DNA of 64,000 nucleotides from Pseudomonadota bacterium (GCA_030145845.1 JAIXHJ010000004.1:248001-312000); one strand, 5' to 3'. Positions 48,902 through 58,872 are shown, counted from the first letter of the stretch. The notes: generated by a model not told the origin, from the letters alone. Translations and numbers: made by a program.

Positions 48902-51094
48902 ATGTCTCGTGCGCTCCGGATTACGCTGATCGTTCTGCTGTTACTGGCCGTCCTGCTGACGGCCGGCTGGTACTGGTTACTGGGTTATCTGGCTGAGGAG
49001 CTGGATCTCAATCCCACCCAGCCACCGGTACTGACCAGCCCGCCGGGCGCAAAAATAGCCAACATCCCGGCTTACTCAGGCCCGCATCCGCACAACATTG
49101 CCCGCCCGTCAGAAACCTTTGCTTTTCCGGTTAACTGGGGCGCAACCGGGCCGGCTGAACCTCTGTTTGCCGGTCCGCGTCAGTACCCTTTTATGTGCCA
49201 GACACTGGATTCAGAACTGGGGCAGCCGCTGGTGGATAATCAGCAGGGTTACGGTACAGCGGTGTATGACGACGACGGCAATATCACAGGCTACAGTCAG
49301 GACTGCGGCCTGCCCACACGGCTGCACTACCTCGGTTATGAAGCCGACGGCGAAACCTTTTTCCGCAGCGATGATCAGCTGCCGCAGAACACAGACAACG
49401 AATTACTGGTGCGTGCCGAAAGCGGCACCATTAACCGCTTTATTTATGTGCTGTTAATGCCAACCACGATGCAGGATAAACAAGACCAGCCGGATTTATC
49501 CCAGTGGAACGGCAAAGCGGTTTATCACTTCAAAGGTGCCATCGGCATCGGTTTCCAGCAGGGACAGGCGCGTTTCAAACGCCTGCTGAAAGATATGCGT
49601 CCGGCGCTGGAAGCCGGCTATGCGGTGCTGTATTCCACCGGCAATGAAACCGACAACCATTACAATATCTGGCTGCAGGAAGACACTGCCCTGCGGGTGA
49701 AGCAACAGTTTGTCAGCCGTTATGGCGAACCACAATACACCATTGGCTTCGGCGATTCCGGCGGTGGCCTGCAACAATATCTGCTCAGTCAGAACCATCC
49801 GTTTATCCGCGGGGAACAGCACGGCATTATCGACGGCGGCGTCGCGGTAATCCCCTACCCGGATATGATCACGCAGATCACCTATGGCCTCGACTGCGAA
49901 CTGCTGGAATATTATTTCGATTACCTGGCCGACGATAAAAGCTTCTGGGAAAAAGCCTCGCGCCGCAGTCTGGTGGAAGGCCTGTCATCCAATCCGGACT
50001 ATCAGCCGCGGCTGAATTTTCTTGCCGCGGTGGCCAGCCTGCTGCGTTTTGACATTCCGCCGGCCCACGAGGGGGCAACCGAATGCAGCCACAGCTGGCG
50101 GGGCTCCGCCCAGCTGGTGAATAACCCCAGATTCAATACCCATTACCCGCGCTACAGCGCACAGGTTAATGACGAAAATTACTGGACCCACTGGCAGGAT
50201 AACCGCGATTACTACGGCACCGACCGCTATGGCCGTGCCGGCGTTCCCGCCAGTAATGTCGGCGTGCAGTATGGTCTGCAGGCCTGGAAAGACGGTGACA
50301 TCACTGCCGCGCAGTTCCTCGACCTCAACCGCAAAGTGGGCAGCTGGAAGCCGCAGGCGGAGATGCAGCAGGCCCGTTACTGGCTGATCAGCGGCGACGA
50401 TTCCCTGCGCCGTTACACCCCCTACGGCGAACATAACATGACCCATAACGGCCACGCGGAAGCACCGGCGCCGCGCATCGCCGGCAGTCTGGAAGCCGCT
50501 CAGGGTGCCTATCAGTCCGGTAATGTCTTTATCGGCCGGCTGGATATTCCCCTGATTGATGTGCGCCCCTACAAAGATCCGCTACTGGATATTCACCACA
50601 GCTGGTCAGCCATTTCCAGCCGCGCCCGCATCCTTAAGGCTAATCAGGGCGATAACCCCTATCAGAGCATCTGGATCAGCGACGCCGGCTACGATGCCCG
50701 CTGGGATGCTTTCTTTACCATGGAGCACTGGCTTGACCAGCGCAACAGCGGCGATATTGCCAGCCGCGGTGTACCCGACTTTGCCTCCGACCGCTGCCTC
50801 AACAGCGAAGGCGATGTCATCGCCGCCGGTGACGGTGTCTGGGACGGGCGCTGGAACCAGCAGGCTGATGGCCACTGTACGCAACAGTTTCCGTTTTATC
50901 AGAGCAGCCGTCAGGTGGCCGGTGACAACGCCATGGCATCCACCCTGTTCTGTGAATTGGTCCCGGTACAGCAGGCGCTGGCAAGCGGTGTGTACGCGCC
51001 ACTGGATGCCACGCCTTACCGCGCTCAGCTGGAAGCCATTTTCCCGCAGGGCGTGTGTGATTTCCGCCTGGGTGATCAGGCCCGGCTCTGGTAA
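48902..51094 (+). CDS. DUF6351-like large putative hydrolase
   Basis: 730 residues with an N-terminal membrane anchor (TLIVLLLLAVLLTAGWYWLLGYLAEEL positions 8-33) and a large periplasmic part. GFGDSGGG puts a nucleophile-like serine at residue 286, as in alpha/beta hydrolases; the layout resembles DUF6351/tannase-like proteins. Paired cysteines (CQTLDSE, DCGLPT, CELLEYY, ECSHSW) suggest disulfides. Substrate unknown. A strong terminator follows. Confidence 0.72.
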   Translation: MSRALRITLIVLLLLAVLLTAGWYWLLGYLAEELDLNPTQPPVLTSPPGAKIANIPAYSGPHPHNIARPSETFAFPVNWGATGPAEPLFAGPRQYPFMCQTLDSELGQPLVDNQQGYGTAVYDDDGNITGYSQDCGLPTRLHYLGYEADGETFFRSDDQLPQNTDNELLVRAESGTINRFIYVLLMPTTMQDKQDQPDLSQWNGKAVYHFKGAIGIGFQQGQARFKRLLKDMRPALEAGYAVLYSTGNETDNHYNIWLQEDTALRVKQQFVSRYGEPQYTIGFGDSGGGLQQYLLSQNHPFIRGEQHGIIDGGVAVIPYPDMITQITYGLDCELLEYYFDYLADDKSFWEKASRRSLVEGLSSNPDYQPRLNFLAAVASLLRFDIPPAHEGATECSHSWRGSAQLVNNPRFNTHYPRYSAQVNDENYWTHWQDNRDYYGTDRYGRAGVPASNVGVQYGLQAWKDGDITAAQFLDLNRKVGSWKPQAEMQQARYWLISGDDSLRRYTPYGEHNMTHNGHAEAPAPRIAGSLEAAQGAYQSGNVFIGRLDIPLIDVRPYKDPLLDIHHSWSAISSRARILKANQGDNPYQSIWISDAGYDARWDAFFTMEHWLDQRNSGDIASRGVPDFASDRCLNSEGDVIAAGDGVWDGRWNQQADGHCTQQFPFYQSSRQVAGDNAMASTLFCELVPVQQALASGVYAPLDATPYRAQLEAIFPQGVCDFRLGDQARLW

Positions 51095-51119
51095 CCGCTG
51101 CCCGCCGGATCGCCGGCAT

Positions 51120-51158
51120 AAAAAAAGCCGCTGCCGGATTACGGCAGCGGCTTTTTTT
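51120..51158. terminator. Bidirectional terminator
   Basis: A-run, stem GCCGCTGCCG / CGGCAGCGGC with a 5-base loop, T-run. Serves the DUF6351-like gene and the convergent TrpB2 gene. Confidence 0.93.
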
Positions 51159-51172
51159 ATATGACCGGCAGA

Positions 51173-52531
51173 TCAGTCTTTGACTTTCGGCAGACGTTCC
51201 AGCGCCGCATCAATTTCTGATTGCGGGTATTCATAGTCTTCCAGTTTATGGCTGAAGTACTTGTCGTACGACACCATATCGAAATGACCGTGACCGGACA
51301 GGTTGAAGAACAGGGTCTTCTCTTCACCGGATTCCTTACAGCGCAGGGCTTCGTCGATACAGGCGCGGATGGCGTGGTTGGATTCCGGTGCCGGAATAAT
51401 GCCTTCGGCACGGGCAAACTGCACACCGGCTTCAAACGTGGCAACCTGCGGAACCGACACGGCTTCGATCAGTTTTTCATGATACATCTGCGACACCAGT
51501 GATGACGCGCCGTGGTAACGCAGACCACCGGCGTGAATACCCGGCGGCATAAAATCATGGCCCAGGGTGTATTGCAGCATCATCGGCGTGAAGCCTTCGG
51601 TATCACCGAAGTCATACGCGTAATGGCCTTTGGTCAGGCTCGGGCAGGAGGTCGGCTCAACCGCCACCAGACGGACTTTTTTACCGCCGGCGGCTTCATC
51701 GGCATAAAACGGGAACGCCGCACCACCGAAGTTGGAACCACCGCCACAGGGCGCGAAAATCATATCCGGATAATCGCCGACCATCTCGAACTGTTTCTTC
51801 GCTTCCAGACCAATCACGGTCTGATGCAGCAGCACATGATTCAGCACGGAGCCAAGGGAATATTTGGTGTCGTCACGGCTGACGGCTTCTTCCACCGCCT
51901 CAGAAATCGCAATGCCCAACGAGCCCTGGTTATCCGGATCAGCGGCCAGAATTTTACGGCCGGATTCGGTCATATTGCTCGGGCTGGCAATCACTTCCCC
52001 GCCCCAGGTCTGCATCATGGAGCGGCGGAACGGCTTCTGTTCGTAGCTCACTTTCACCATATAAATGCGCACGTCGATGCCGAACATCTGCCCTGCCAGC
52101 GACAGCGAGGAGCCCCATTGACCGGCGCCGGTCTCGGTGGTCAGGCGTTTGATACCGGCCACTTTGTTGTAGTACGCCTGCGCAATCGCTGAGTTCAGCT
52201 TATGGGAACCGGCGGCGCTGACGCCTTCGTATTTGTAATAAATTTTACACGGGGTACCCAATGCTTCTTCCAGGCGGTGGGCACGGAACATCGGGCTCGG
52301 GCGCCATTGCTGGTAGATGTCACGCACTGGCTCCGGAATATCAATCCAGCGCTGGGCAGACACTTCCTGCTCAATGATATTGTCAGCAAAAATCGGTGAC
52401 ATGGCTGACGGGTCCATGGGTGTGCCGTCCGGCCCCATCGGGGGTGCCGGTGGATTCGGCAGATCCGCCACCACGTTGTACCACTGTTTCGGAATTTCGC
52501 TTTCTGGCAGCAGGATTTTTGTTTGTTTCAT
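51173..52531 (-). CDS. TrpB2-type tryptophan synthase beta-like PLP enzyme
   Basis: 452 residues, longer than TrpB1 and matching the TrpB2 (TIGR01415-like) group. GSHKLNSA places the PLP lysine at residue 111; GGGSNFGG near 270 is the phosphate-binding loop. TrpB2 proteins convert indole and serine or O-phosphoserine to tryptophan or act on other substrates. Its neighbour is a YeiH transporter rather than trp genes. I use the ATG at 52531 (MKQTKILLPESEIPKQW). Confidence 0.9.
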   Translation of the reverse strand: MKQTKILLPESEIPKQWYNVVADLPNPPAPPMGPDGTPMDPSAMSPIFADNIIEQEVSAQRWIDIPEPVRDIYQQWRPSPMFRAHRLEEALGTPCKIYYKYEGVSAAGSHKLNSAIAQAYYNKVAGIKRLTTETGAGQWGSSLSLAGQMFGIDVRIYMVKVSYEQKPFRRSMMQTWGGEVIASPSNMTESGRKILAADPDNQGSLGIAISEAVEEAVSRDDTKYSLGSVLNHVLLHQTVIGLEAKKQFEMVGDYPDMIFAPCGGGSNFGGAAFPFYADEAAGGKKVRLVAVEPTSCPSLTKGHYAYDFGDTEGFTPMMLQYTLGHDFMPPGIHAGGLRYHGASSLVSQMYHEKLIEAVSVPQVATFEAGVQFARAEGIIPAPESNHAIRACIDEALRCKESGEEKTLFFNLSGHGHFDMVSYDKYFSHKLEDYEYPQSEIDAALERLPKVKD

Positions 52532-52614
52532 AGGTGAGTCCGTTAATAACAGGATGTTCGTTCCCCGGCAGTTTAACGAAAATCCTGTTACGGCTCCACG
52601 CTGTGGCCCTTGCT

Positions 52615-53742
52615 TCAGATCAGCGTCAGCGTCTGCATCAGGCTGAAGAACAGCCCGCCGCCAAGCAGCAGCACCAGCCACAGCACAGCGCCCAGCAGCA
52701 CAGGTTTCCAGCCGGCATCACTCAGATGTGCCCAGCGGATATTCAGCCCCAGCGCGGCCATCGCCAGTGCCAGCAGCAAGGCAGAGGCCAGCGTCGCCAG
52801 ATGCCGCAGGGTCTGCAACCATTCAGCACTGAGCAGCTGTGGTAACAGGGTATTGATCACCACCACCGCCAGAAACAGCAGCACAAACCCCGGTACGCTG
52901 ACTTTATGCCGTGCCGTTGCCCTGCCCGCCTGCGCCTGTCCGCTTTCCTGCAGCCATAACGCCAGCAGAATCAGCACCGGCGCCAGCATCACCACCCGCA
53001 TCAGTTTGACGATGACGGCATTGTGCTGAGTAGCGGTGCTCAGTGCATCCGTGGCGGCCACCGCCTGTGCCACTTCATGAATAGTGCTGCCGATATAAAT
53101 ACCGGTCACCCCGGCATTCAGCCCCAGCCAGCTCTGTACCTGCGGATACAGCAGCACGCTCAGGGTGCCGAACAGCGCCACCGCCGCCACCGCCAGCCCC
53201 ACAGACTGGTTCTGCTGCTCCGCGCTTTCGCCATCACGCAGATAACGTCCCAGCACCGGTGCCGTCGCCAGAATCGCTGCCGCCCCACAGACCGCGCTGC
53301 CGGTGGCCAGCAATACTGCCAGTGACAGCGGCAGCTTCAGTACCTTACGCCCCAGCCAGATACCCAGTGGCAGAATCACGGCGATGGTCAGGACATCCGC
53401 CACCAGCGCCTGCCAGCCAACCGCGGCCAGATCGGTCAGACTGAGCTGAAAGCCGAACAGCACAATCCCCGCCTGCAACAGTGTTTTCTGCGCCGTCTGC
53501 TGTACTCTGGCTGCGCCTTCGCGGGCACGCAGACGTTCGGTCAGCGGCAGTGCCGCCAGCACCATACCCAACAGAATACTCAGTGGTAATGCCCCGATGC
53601 CCAGCCCGTGAATGGCGCGGATACCGGCCATTTCACTGGCGGCCAGGGCAATCAGTGCAATCAGCAGCGCCATCATAACCGCCGCGCTACGCGGGTTCTG
53701 CACGGGCAGCGCGGTGGCTGCCTGCCCTGGTGTTAACTTCAT
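52615..53742 (-). CDS. YeiH-family putative sulfate/anion exporter
   Basis: 375 residues, about ten membrane segments, PF03601 family. Markers are GLGIGALPLSILLGMVLA near residue 38, LATGSAVCGAAAILATAPVL near 152, and GIYIGSTIHEVAQAVAA near 220. The protein is often called a sulfate exporter but evidence is limited. Either of two adjacent ATGs could be the start; I chose 53742, 7 bases after GGAG. No LysR-type YeiE regulator is next to it. It lies 83 bases upstream of TrpB2 on the same strand. Confidence 0.88.
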   Translation of the reverse strand: MKLTPGQAATALPVQNPRSAAVMMALLIALIALAASEMAGIRAIHGLGIGALPLSILLGMVLAALPLTERLRAREGAARVQQTAQKTLLQAGIVLFGFQLSLTDLAAVGWQALVADVLTIAVILPLGIWLGRKVLKLPLSLAVLLATGSAVCGAAAILATAPVLGRYLRDGESAEQQNQSVGLAVAAVALFGTLSVLLYPQVQSWLGLNAGVTGIYIGSTIHEVAQAVAATDALSTATQHNAVIVKLMRVVMLAPVLILLALWLQESGQAQAGRATARHKVSVPGFVLLFLAVVVINTLLPQLLSAEWLQTLRHLATLASALLLALAMAALGLNIRWAHLSDAGWKPVLLGAVLWLVLLLGGGLFFSLMQTLTLI

Positions 53743-53831
53743 CATTCCTCTCCTGCCTGTGCTTATCACCAACAGGCATAAGCATATGCCCACCAAGGAA
53801 TCCGTAAAAACCGATTATTCCTCTATAGTTA

Positions 53832-53846
53832 TTCGGTAAAACCGAA
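53832..53846. promoter_or_regulatory. Palindrome in the yeiH/lon divergent region
   Basis: TTCGGT-AAA-ACCGAA lies between the divergent YeiH-like and Lon genes; ATTATTCC and CTATAG stretches nearby may be promoter elements. Likely an operator, regulator unknown. Confidence 0.4.
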
Positions 53847-53953
53847 CACAAGAGGCGGACGCTCATCTGCCCTGCCCCTGATCTGCGTCCTTGAAATCCA
53901 CGCCGCTTCCCCCAACATCAGATGCAGACACCCATCCCGGAAAAGGCTGACTT

Positions 53954-56338
53954 ATGACGGAAGAGAAACAGGAATTTATCAGTCGTGAAGAAAGCGGCGG
54001 CGACCTGGCACTGGCAGACGATATCCTGCCCGGTCACCTGCACGTGCTGCCGGTTAATGGCCGGCCATTTTTCCCGGCTCAGGTACAACCCATTATCATC
54101 AGTGCCGAAGTCTGGGGAGAAACCCTGAAACGGGTCGCCAAAACCGAGCACAAACTGCTGGGCGTGGCCTTTGTTCATGATAAAAACCCCGACGATGTGC
54201 CGGAGCTGGATGATATTCCCCTGATCGGCTGTGTGGTGCGCGTGCATCATGTGCAGGTCGAAGACGGCCGTGTTCAGTTTATCGCCCAGGGCGTCCGCCG
54301 CTTCCGGGTACTGGAATGGGTGAACCGTAAAAATCCGTTTCTCGCCCGCGTCCATTACCCGGCGGAAACCAGCCGCTTTACCGATGAAACCAAAGCCTAT
54401 GCGATGGCCATTATTAACGCCATCAAAGAACTGGTGACCATTAACCCGCTGTATTCCGAAGAGCTGAAACACTACCTTAACCGTTTCAGCCCCAACGATC
54501 CGTCACCGCTGACCGACTTTGCTGCCGCCATTACCACGGCCGAAGGGCCGGTACTGCAGGGTGTGCTGGAAACCCTGCCACTGCAGAAGCGCATGGAAAA
54601 AGTGCTGATGCTGCTGAAAAAAGAAGTGGAAGTCGCCCGCCTGCAGGCCGAAATTAACGAAAGCGTGAATGACAGCATCAGTAAACATCAGCGCGAGTTT
54701 TTCCTGCGTGAGCAGCTGAAAACCATCCAGAAAGAACTGGGGTTGTCGAAGGATGACAAAACCGCAGAAATTGAAGAGTTTGAGCAGCGCCTGCAGGGCA
54801 AAAACGTGCCGGCCGCTGCGCGTAAGCGCATTGACGAAGAACTGCACAAACTGCAGATGCTGGAAGTTGGCTCCCCCGAATATGGTGTGACCCGCAATTA
54901 TCTCGACTGGGCCACCAGTGTCCCCTGGGGCGTGTATTCCGAAGATTCATTCGATCTGCAGCACGCCCATGCAGTGCTGGATGAACATCATTCCGGTCTT
55001 GATGACGTCAAACAGCGCATCCTCGAATTTCTCGCCGTCGGTTCCTTCAAACAGGAAATTTCAGGCTCTATTATGCTGCTGGTCGGACCACCCGGCGTCG
55101 GTAAAACCTCCATTGGCCGCTCAGTCGCCGATGCCCTGGGACGTCAGTTTTACCGTTTCAGCGTCGGCGGGATGCGGGATGAAGCGGAAATCAAAGGTCA
55201 CCGCCGTACATACATCGGTGCCCTGCCCGGTAAACTGATTCAGGCGCTGAAAGATGTCGAAGTATCCAACCCGGTGATTATGCTGGACGAAATCGACAAA
55301 CTCGGCGCCTCGTATCAGGGCGACCCGGCGTCAGCACTGCTGGAGGTACTGGACCCGGAACAGAACCGCGAATTCCTCGATCACTATCTGGATCTGCGCG
55401 TCGATCTGTCCAAGGTGCTGTTTATCTGTACCGCCAATCAGCTGGATACCATTCCCGCACCGCTGCTGGACCGGATGGATACCATCCGCCTGTCCGGTTA
55501 TATCACCGAAGAAAAACTGGCCATTGCCAGAAATCACCTGTGGCCGCGGGTACTGGAACGCCACGGGCTGAAAAAATCGCAGCTGAAAATCAGCGACGCC
55601 ACATTAAAACTGCTGATAGAAGGTTATGCGCGCGAATCCGGCGTCCGCAATCTGGAAAAATTACTGCAGCAGATCGCCCGTAAGGCGGTGGTGAAACTGC
55701 TGGAAAATCCGCAGCTGAAACTGTCGGTGACACAGAAAGATCTGCACGATTATCTTGGCGCCCCGGTATTCCGTGCCGAACGTATCCTCAGTGGTACCGG
55801 CGTGGTCACCGGCCTTGCCTGGACGGCGATGGGCGGTGCCACCCTGCCCATTGAAGCGGCCGTCGTGCACGAACAGAGCCGGGGATTCAAACTCACCGGT
55901 AAACTCGGCGAAGTGATGAAAGAATCGGCCGAAATCGCCTACAGTTTCGCCGCCGGCCATGCCGCCCGTTTCGGGGGGGATGCCGCGTTTTTTGATAAAC
56001 GCTTTATTCACCTGCACGTTCCCGAAGGCGCAACACCCAAAGATGGCCCCAGCGCCGGCGTCACCATGACCACCGCGCTGATGTCATTAATGCTGAACAA
56101 ACGCATCCGCCGGCCGCTGGCCATGACCGGCGAGCTGACACTGACCGGGCAGGTACTGCCGGTGGGCGGTATCCGTGAAAAAGTGATTGCAGCAAGACGC
56201 TCAAAAATCATGGAAGTGATTCTGCCGGAGGCCAACCGCCACGATTACGACGAGCTGCCCGAGCATATCCGTAAAGGCATGACCGCGCATTTTGCCGAAA
56301 AATATGAGGATGTGTTCAGGGTGGTATTCGGCGGGTAA
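53954..56338 (+). CDS. ATP-dependent Lon-type protease, AsrA-like second Lon
   Basis: 794 residues. LAN substrate-binding domain at 25-220 with the LHVLPVNGRPFFPAQVQP start typical of AsrA-like Lon proteins rather than the main housekeeping Lon. AAA module with Walker A GPPGVGKT (378-385) and Walker B VIMLDEIDK. Protease domain with catalytic Ser700 (KDGPSAGV) and Lys743 (IREKVIAA), 43 residues apart as in E. coli Lon. In Pseudomonas this type is linked to aminoglycoside and heat stress responses. It is monocistronic. Confidence 0.93.
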   Translation: MTEEKQEFISREESGGDLALADDILPGHLHVLPVNGRPFFPAQVQPIIISAEVWGETLKRVAKTEHKLLGVAFVHDKNPDDVPELDDIPLIGCVVRVHHVQVEDGRVQFIAQGVRRFRVLEWVNRKNPFLARVHYPAETSRFTDETKAYAMAIINAIKELVTINPLYSEELKHYLNRFSPNDPSPLTDFAAAITTAEGPVLQGVLETLPLQKRMEKVLMLLKKEVEVARLQAEINESVNDSISKHQREFFLREQLKTIQKELGLSKDDKTAEIEEFEQRLQGKNVPAAARKRIDEELHKLQMLEVGSPEYGVTRNYLDWATSVPWGVYSEDSFDLQHAHAVLDEHHSGLDDVKQRILEFLAVGSFKQEISGSIMLLVGPPGVGKTSIGRSVADALGRQFYRFSVGGMRDEAEIKGHRRTYIGALPGKLIQALKDVEVSNPVIMLDEIDKLGASYQGDPASALLEVLDPEQNREFLDHYLDLRVDLSKVLFICTANQLDTIPAPLLDRMDTIRLSGYITEEKLAIARNHLWPRVLERHGLKKSQLKISDATLKLLIEGYARESGVRNLEKLLQQIARKAVVKLLENPQLKLSVTQKDLHDYLGAPVFRAERILSGTGVVTGLAWTAMGGATLPIEAAVVHEQSRGFKLTGKLGEVMKESAEIAYSFAAGHAARFGGDAAFFDKRFIHLHVPEGATPKDGPSAGVTMTTALMSLMLNKRIRRPLAMTGELTLTGQVLPVGGIREKVIAARRSKIMEVILPEANRHDYDELPEHIRKGMTAHFAEKYEDVFRVVFGG

Positions 56339-56345
56339 AACCGCT

Positions 56346-56386
56346 GTGCAGGACGGAGTCCGGCTCCGTCCTGCACTGTTTTATTT
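56346..56386 (+). terminator. Terminator after the Lon gene
   Basis: Perfect 13-bp stem GTGCAGGACGGAG / CTCCGTCCTGCAC with loop TCCGG, followed by TGTTTTATTT. It can also act for the convergent hydrolase gene. Confidence 0.9.
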
Positions 56387-56917
56387 AATGATATTAATCA
56401 GCTCTTTAAACTCCGGCCCTTCCGCAACTTTCTGCAGTTCAAACAGCGCCATTTCCACCGAAGTCAGGTGCGCCCCCAGGCCCTGCATTTTACTGACAGC
56501 CAGTTCTTTATTCGCCTGACTGCGGGAACTGACCGCATCCGTTACCAGATGCACATCGTGCTTATTACGCAGCAGGTCCGTGACGGTCTGATAAACACAG
56601 ACGTGGGTTTCCAGCCCGGCTACCAGCCAGTTCTGACGTTTCAGTTCTTTTACCCGCCCGGCAATGGTGTCGTTCTGCATACCACTGAAAGTATGCTTGA
56701 TCAGCGGCTCTCCCGGCAGCAGGTCGCGGATTTCCGGCCGCGTCGGACCGAGTTTATGCGGCAGCTGTTCCATCCACACCAGCGGTAAATCAAACACCTG
56801 CGCCCCCTGTATCAGCTGCTGCAGTTGCCGGAACAGAGACTCCGACTCATACATCAGGGTCGACAGTCTGCCCTGCACATCAATGATCATCAGGCCGGTA
56901 TTATTTTTTGTCAGCAT
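56381..56917 (-). CDS. Isochorismatase-family cysteine hydrolase (YcaC-like)
   Basis: 178 residues. The catalytic triad is readable: Asp13 in MIIDVQ, Lys74 in PLIKHTFSG and Cys107 in GLETHVCVYQT. YcaC-like members have no agreed substrate. ATG preceded by GGAGAAAATA. Confidence 0.9.
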   Translation of the reverse strand: MLTKNNTGLMIIDVQGRLSTLMYESESLFRQLQQLIQGAQVFDLPLVWMEQLPHKLGPTRPEIRDLLPGEPLIKHTFSGMQNDTIAGRVKELKRQNWLVAGLETHVCVYQTVTDLLRNKHDVHLVTDAVSSRSQANKELAVSKMQGLGAHLTSVEMALFELQKVAEGPEFKELINIIK

Positions 56918-57106
56918 TATTTTCTCCTTACCTGGCAGGTTACTGCCATCCTAACGAAATAAAACCACGGACAGCCAGTATTATTTGCCGCCATTCTGCG
57001 GAAAGTACCGACTGCGGAAGCTGACCTTGTGGACGAACCGCGCCGCTCTATTTCCGCCCCCGTCAGGCACCGCTAGAATAAAATGATCCCGTTGCAGACA
57101 CCGCCG

Positions 57107-57874
57107 ATGAATTATGTGCTCCTGTTATCTGCCCTGCTGCTGACAAGCGTTTCAGTACAGGCAGAACCCACGCCATCAGACCTGCCGTCAACCCTGACCC
57201 TGGGGGCAACGGAATGGTGCCCTTATACCTGCAGTAACCGGGCCGGCGCACCGGGCATTGTGGCGGAATATCTGCAGCACATACTGCAGAGTGAAGGGAT
57301 TGAGCTGGACGTTATGTTCCTGCCCTGGTCCCGGGCGGTATCCGCTGCCCGCTCAGGGCAGCTTGATGGTCTGCTGACACTGGTTGCCGGTGAAGCCGGC
57401 GGGTTGCTGATGACGCAAACGCCAACCATGTTCCATCAGGACTGTTTTTTCACCACCCCGGACAGTGACTGGCAATTCGCGGATATAACATCACTGCAGG
57501 GTATTCTGCTCGGGGCCGTTAAGGATTACGGTTATGGCGGGCGGATCGACAGCTATATCGCCAGTCGCCGTCACGACGCCAGCCACGTGCTGTTACTCAA
57601 TGGCCGGCAGCCGGAACTGCGCCTGCAGAAAATGCTCGCCAGTCAACGTATTCAGGTTTACCTCTCCGACCGCAATGTGGCCGGCTGGACGCAGCGCCAG
57701 AGCACAGATTCCACCCCGCTGCGCAATGCCGGCTGCGAAGCCGAAGTCCCCTTCTTTCTCGGACTGTCACCACTGCGGCGCTGGAGCAAAACACTGCTGG
57801 AAATGCTGAACAAACGGCTGGCCAGTCCGGCCAGCCATCAGCTGCTAAGAAAGATCGCCGCAGAATACCGCTGA
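57107..57874 (+). CDS. Periplasmic substrate-binding protein (SBP_bac_3-like)
   Basis: 255 residues with a signal peptide (MNYVLLLSALLLTSVSVQA). The mature part has the two-lobe solute-binding pattern, starting TLTLGATEWCPYTCSNRAGAPGIVAEYLQ-like (TEWCPYTCS near residue 38) and FLPWSRAVSAARSGQLDG near 82. No ABC transporter genes adjoin it, so it may be a stand-alone sensor or partner. Start at 57107 chosen over an upstream ATG that extends the signal region; neither has a clear ribosome site. Confidence 0.8.
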   Translation: MNYVLLLSALLLTSVSVQAEPTPSDLPSTLTLGATEWCPYTCSNRAGAPGIVAEYLQHILQSEGIELDVMFLPWSRAVSAARSGQLDGLLTLVAGEAGGLLMTQTPTMFHQDCFFTTPDSDWQFADITSLQGILLGAVKDYGYGGRIDSYIASRRHDASHVLLLNGRQPELRLQKMLASQRIQVYLSDRNVAGWTQRQSTDSTPLRNAGCEAEVPFFLGLSPLRRWSKTLLEMLNKRLASPASHQLLRKIAAEYR

Positions 57875-57881
57875 AGGTGCG

Positions 57882-58793
57882 TCAGGCAGCACCAGCGAGA
57901 AGGGTTTCCAGATCCGCCCGGGAGGGCATAAACCAGTAGGCTCCGGTTTTGGCCGTGGAGTATTTCATCAGATAATCACTGAAACCGTCGTCAGTATTGC
58001 CCAGCATACGCTCAAGCTGAATAGAGATACGTTTCAGGTCACAGGCAAAGGCCAGAAAATACAGGCCATGTTCATCCGCGCCGCCATAGGGGGTACTTCT
58101 GCGGTATATTTTCTGACCAACACCGTCAATTTTGACATCCGTGCGGCTGACGTGGGAGGTTGGCGGCATGGCATCGCCCTCCAGTTCGACATTGCCGGAC
58201 TTGGTACGGCCGATCACCTGTTCCTGCTCATGCAGACTGAGGTGACTGAAGGCCTGCAGATGATGCTGCCAGCGCTGTGTCAGCACATAAGAGCCACCGG
58301 CCCCCGGCTCTCCCTCCGGAATCAGGGCAGCATCCAGACGCTTATCCCCTTTCGGGTTCGCCGTGCCGTCAACAAAGCCGGTCAGATCGCGGGCTTCGCG
58401 GTTTTTAAAGCCATTCAGATCCAGCGTGCAGACGGCCACATCACGCATCGCCTCATGCACCTGCAACACCGCATCCATGATATCGCCCTGATCTTCGCCA
58501 TGAATCCAGAAATACACGTCTGACTGGGTCGCCGGCATGGAATAACCGTTCTTACCATCCAGCTGACGGAACGGCTGCAGCTGTGCCGGACGCCAGGAGG
58601 GGTTCAGCCGGTCCCAGGCATCAGAACCGAAACACAACGCAATAAAGGCACCACTCACCGGCTGAACGGCGGTTTTCAGTGCCGCCAGAATCTGTTCATT
58701 GCTGACGTCCGGGTGCAGATTCATTTCCAGATAATGGGCGCTGCGGCCGGGCTCTTCCAGCAGGCCGGCCTGACAGATGGCATCAGATAACAC
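57882..58793 (-). CDS. Dyp-type peroxidase
   Basis: 303 residues. Heme peroxidase of the B/YfeX type, cytosolic, no signal peptide. GFVDGTANP is the GxxDG distal motif (catalytic Asp), and the proximal His and distal Arg regions (SHVSRTDVK, IYRRSTPYG) follow. It can oxidise dyes or iron-containing substrates with peroxide; the natural substrate is unknown. GTG start at 58793 is preceded by AAGG at good spacing. Confidence 0.92.
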   Translation of the reverse strand: MLSDAICQAGLLEEPGRSAHYLEMNLHPDVSNEQILAALKTAVQPVSGAFIALCFGSDAWDRLNPSWRPAQLQPFRQLDGKNGYSMPATQSDVYFWIHGEDQGDIMDAVLQVHEAMRDVAVCTLDLNGFKNREARDLTGFVDGTANPKGDKRLDAALIPEGEPGAGGSYVLTQRWQHHLQAFSHLSLHEQEQVIGRTKSGNVELEGDAMPPTSHVSRTDVKIDGVGQKIYRRSTPYGGADEHGLYFLAFACDLKRISIQLERMLGNTDDGFSDYLMKYSTAKTGAYWFMPSRADLETLLAGAA

Positions 58794-58872
58794 GGATTTA
58801 CCTTCCCTATTCAGGTGATATTTCTAATAGCGATAACTATATCAAGTTATGCGATCAGACAGGTACCACTTG

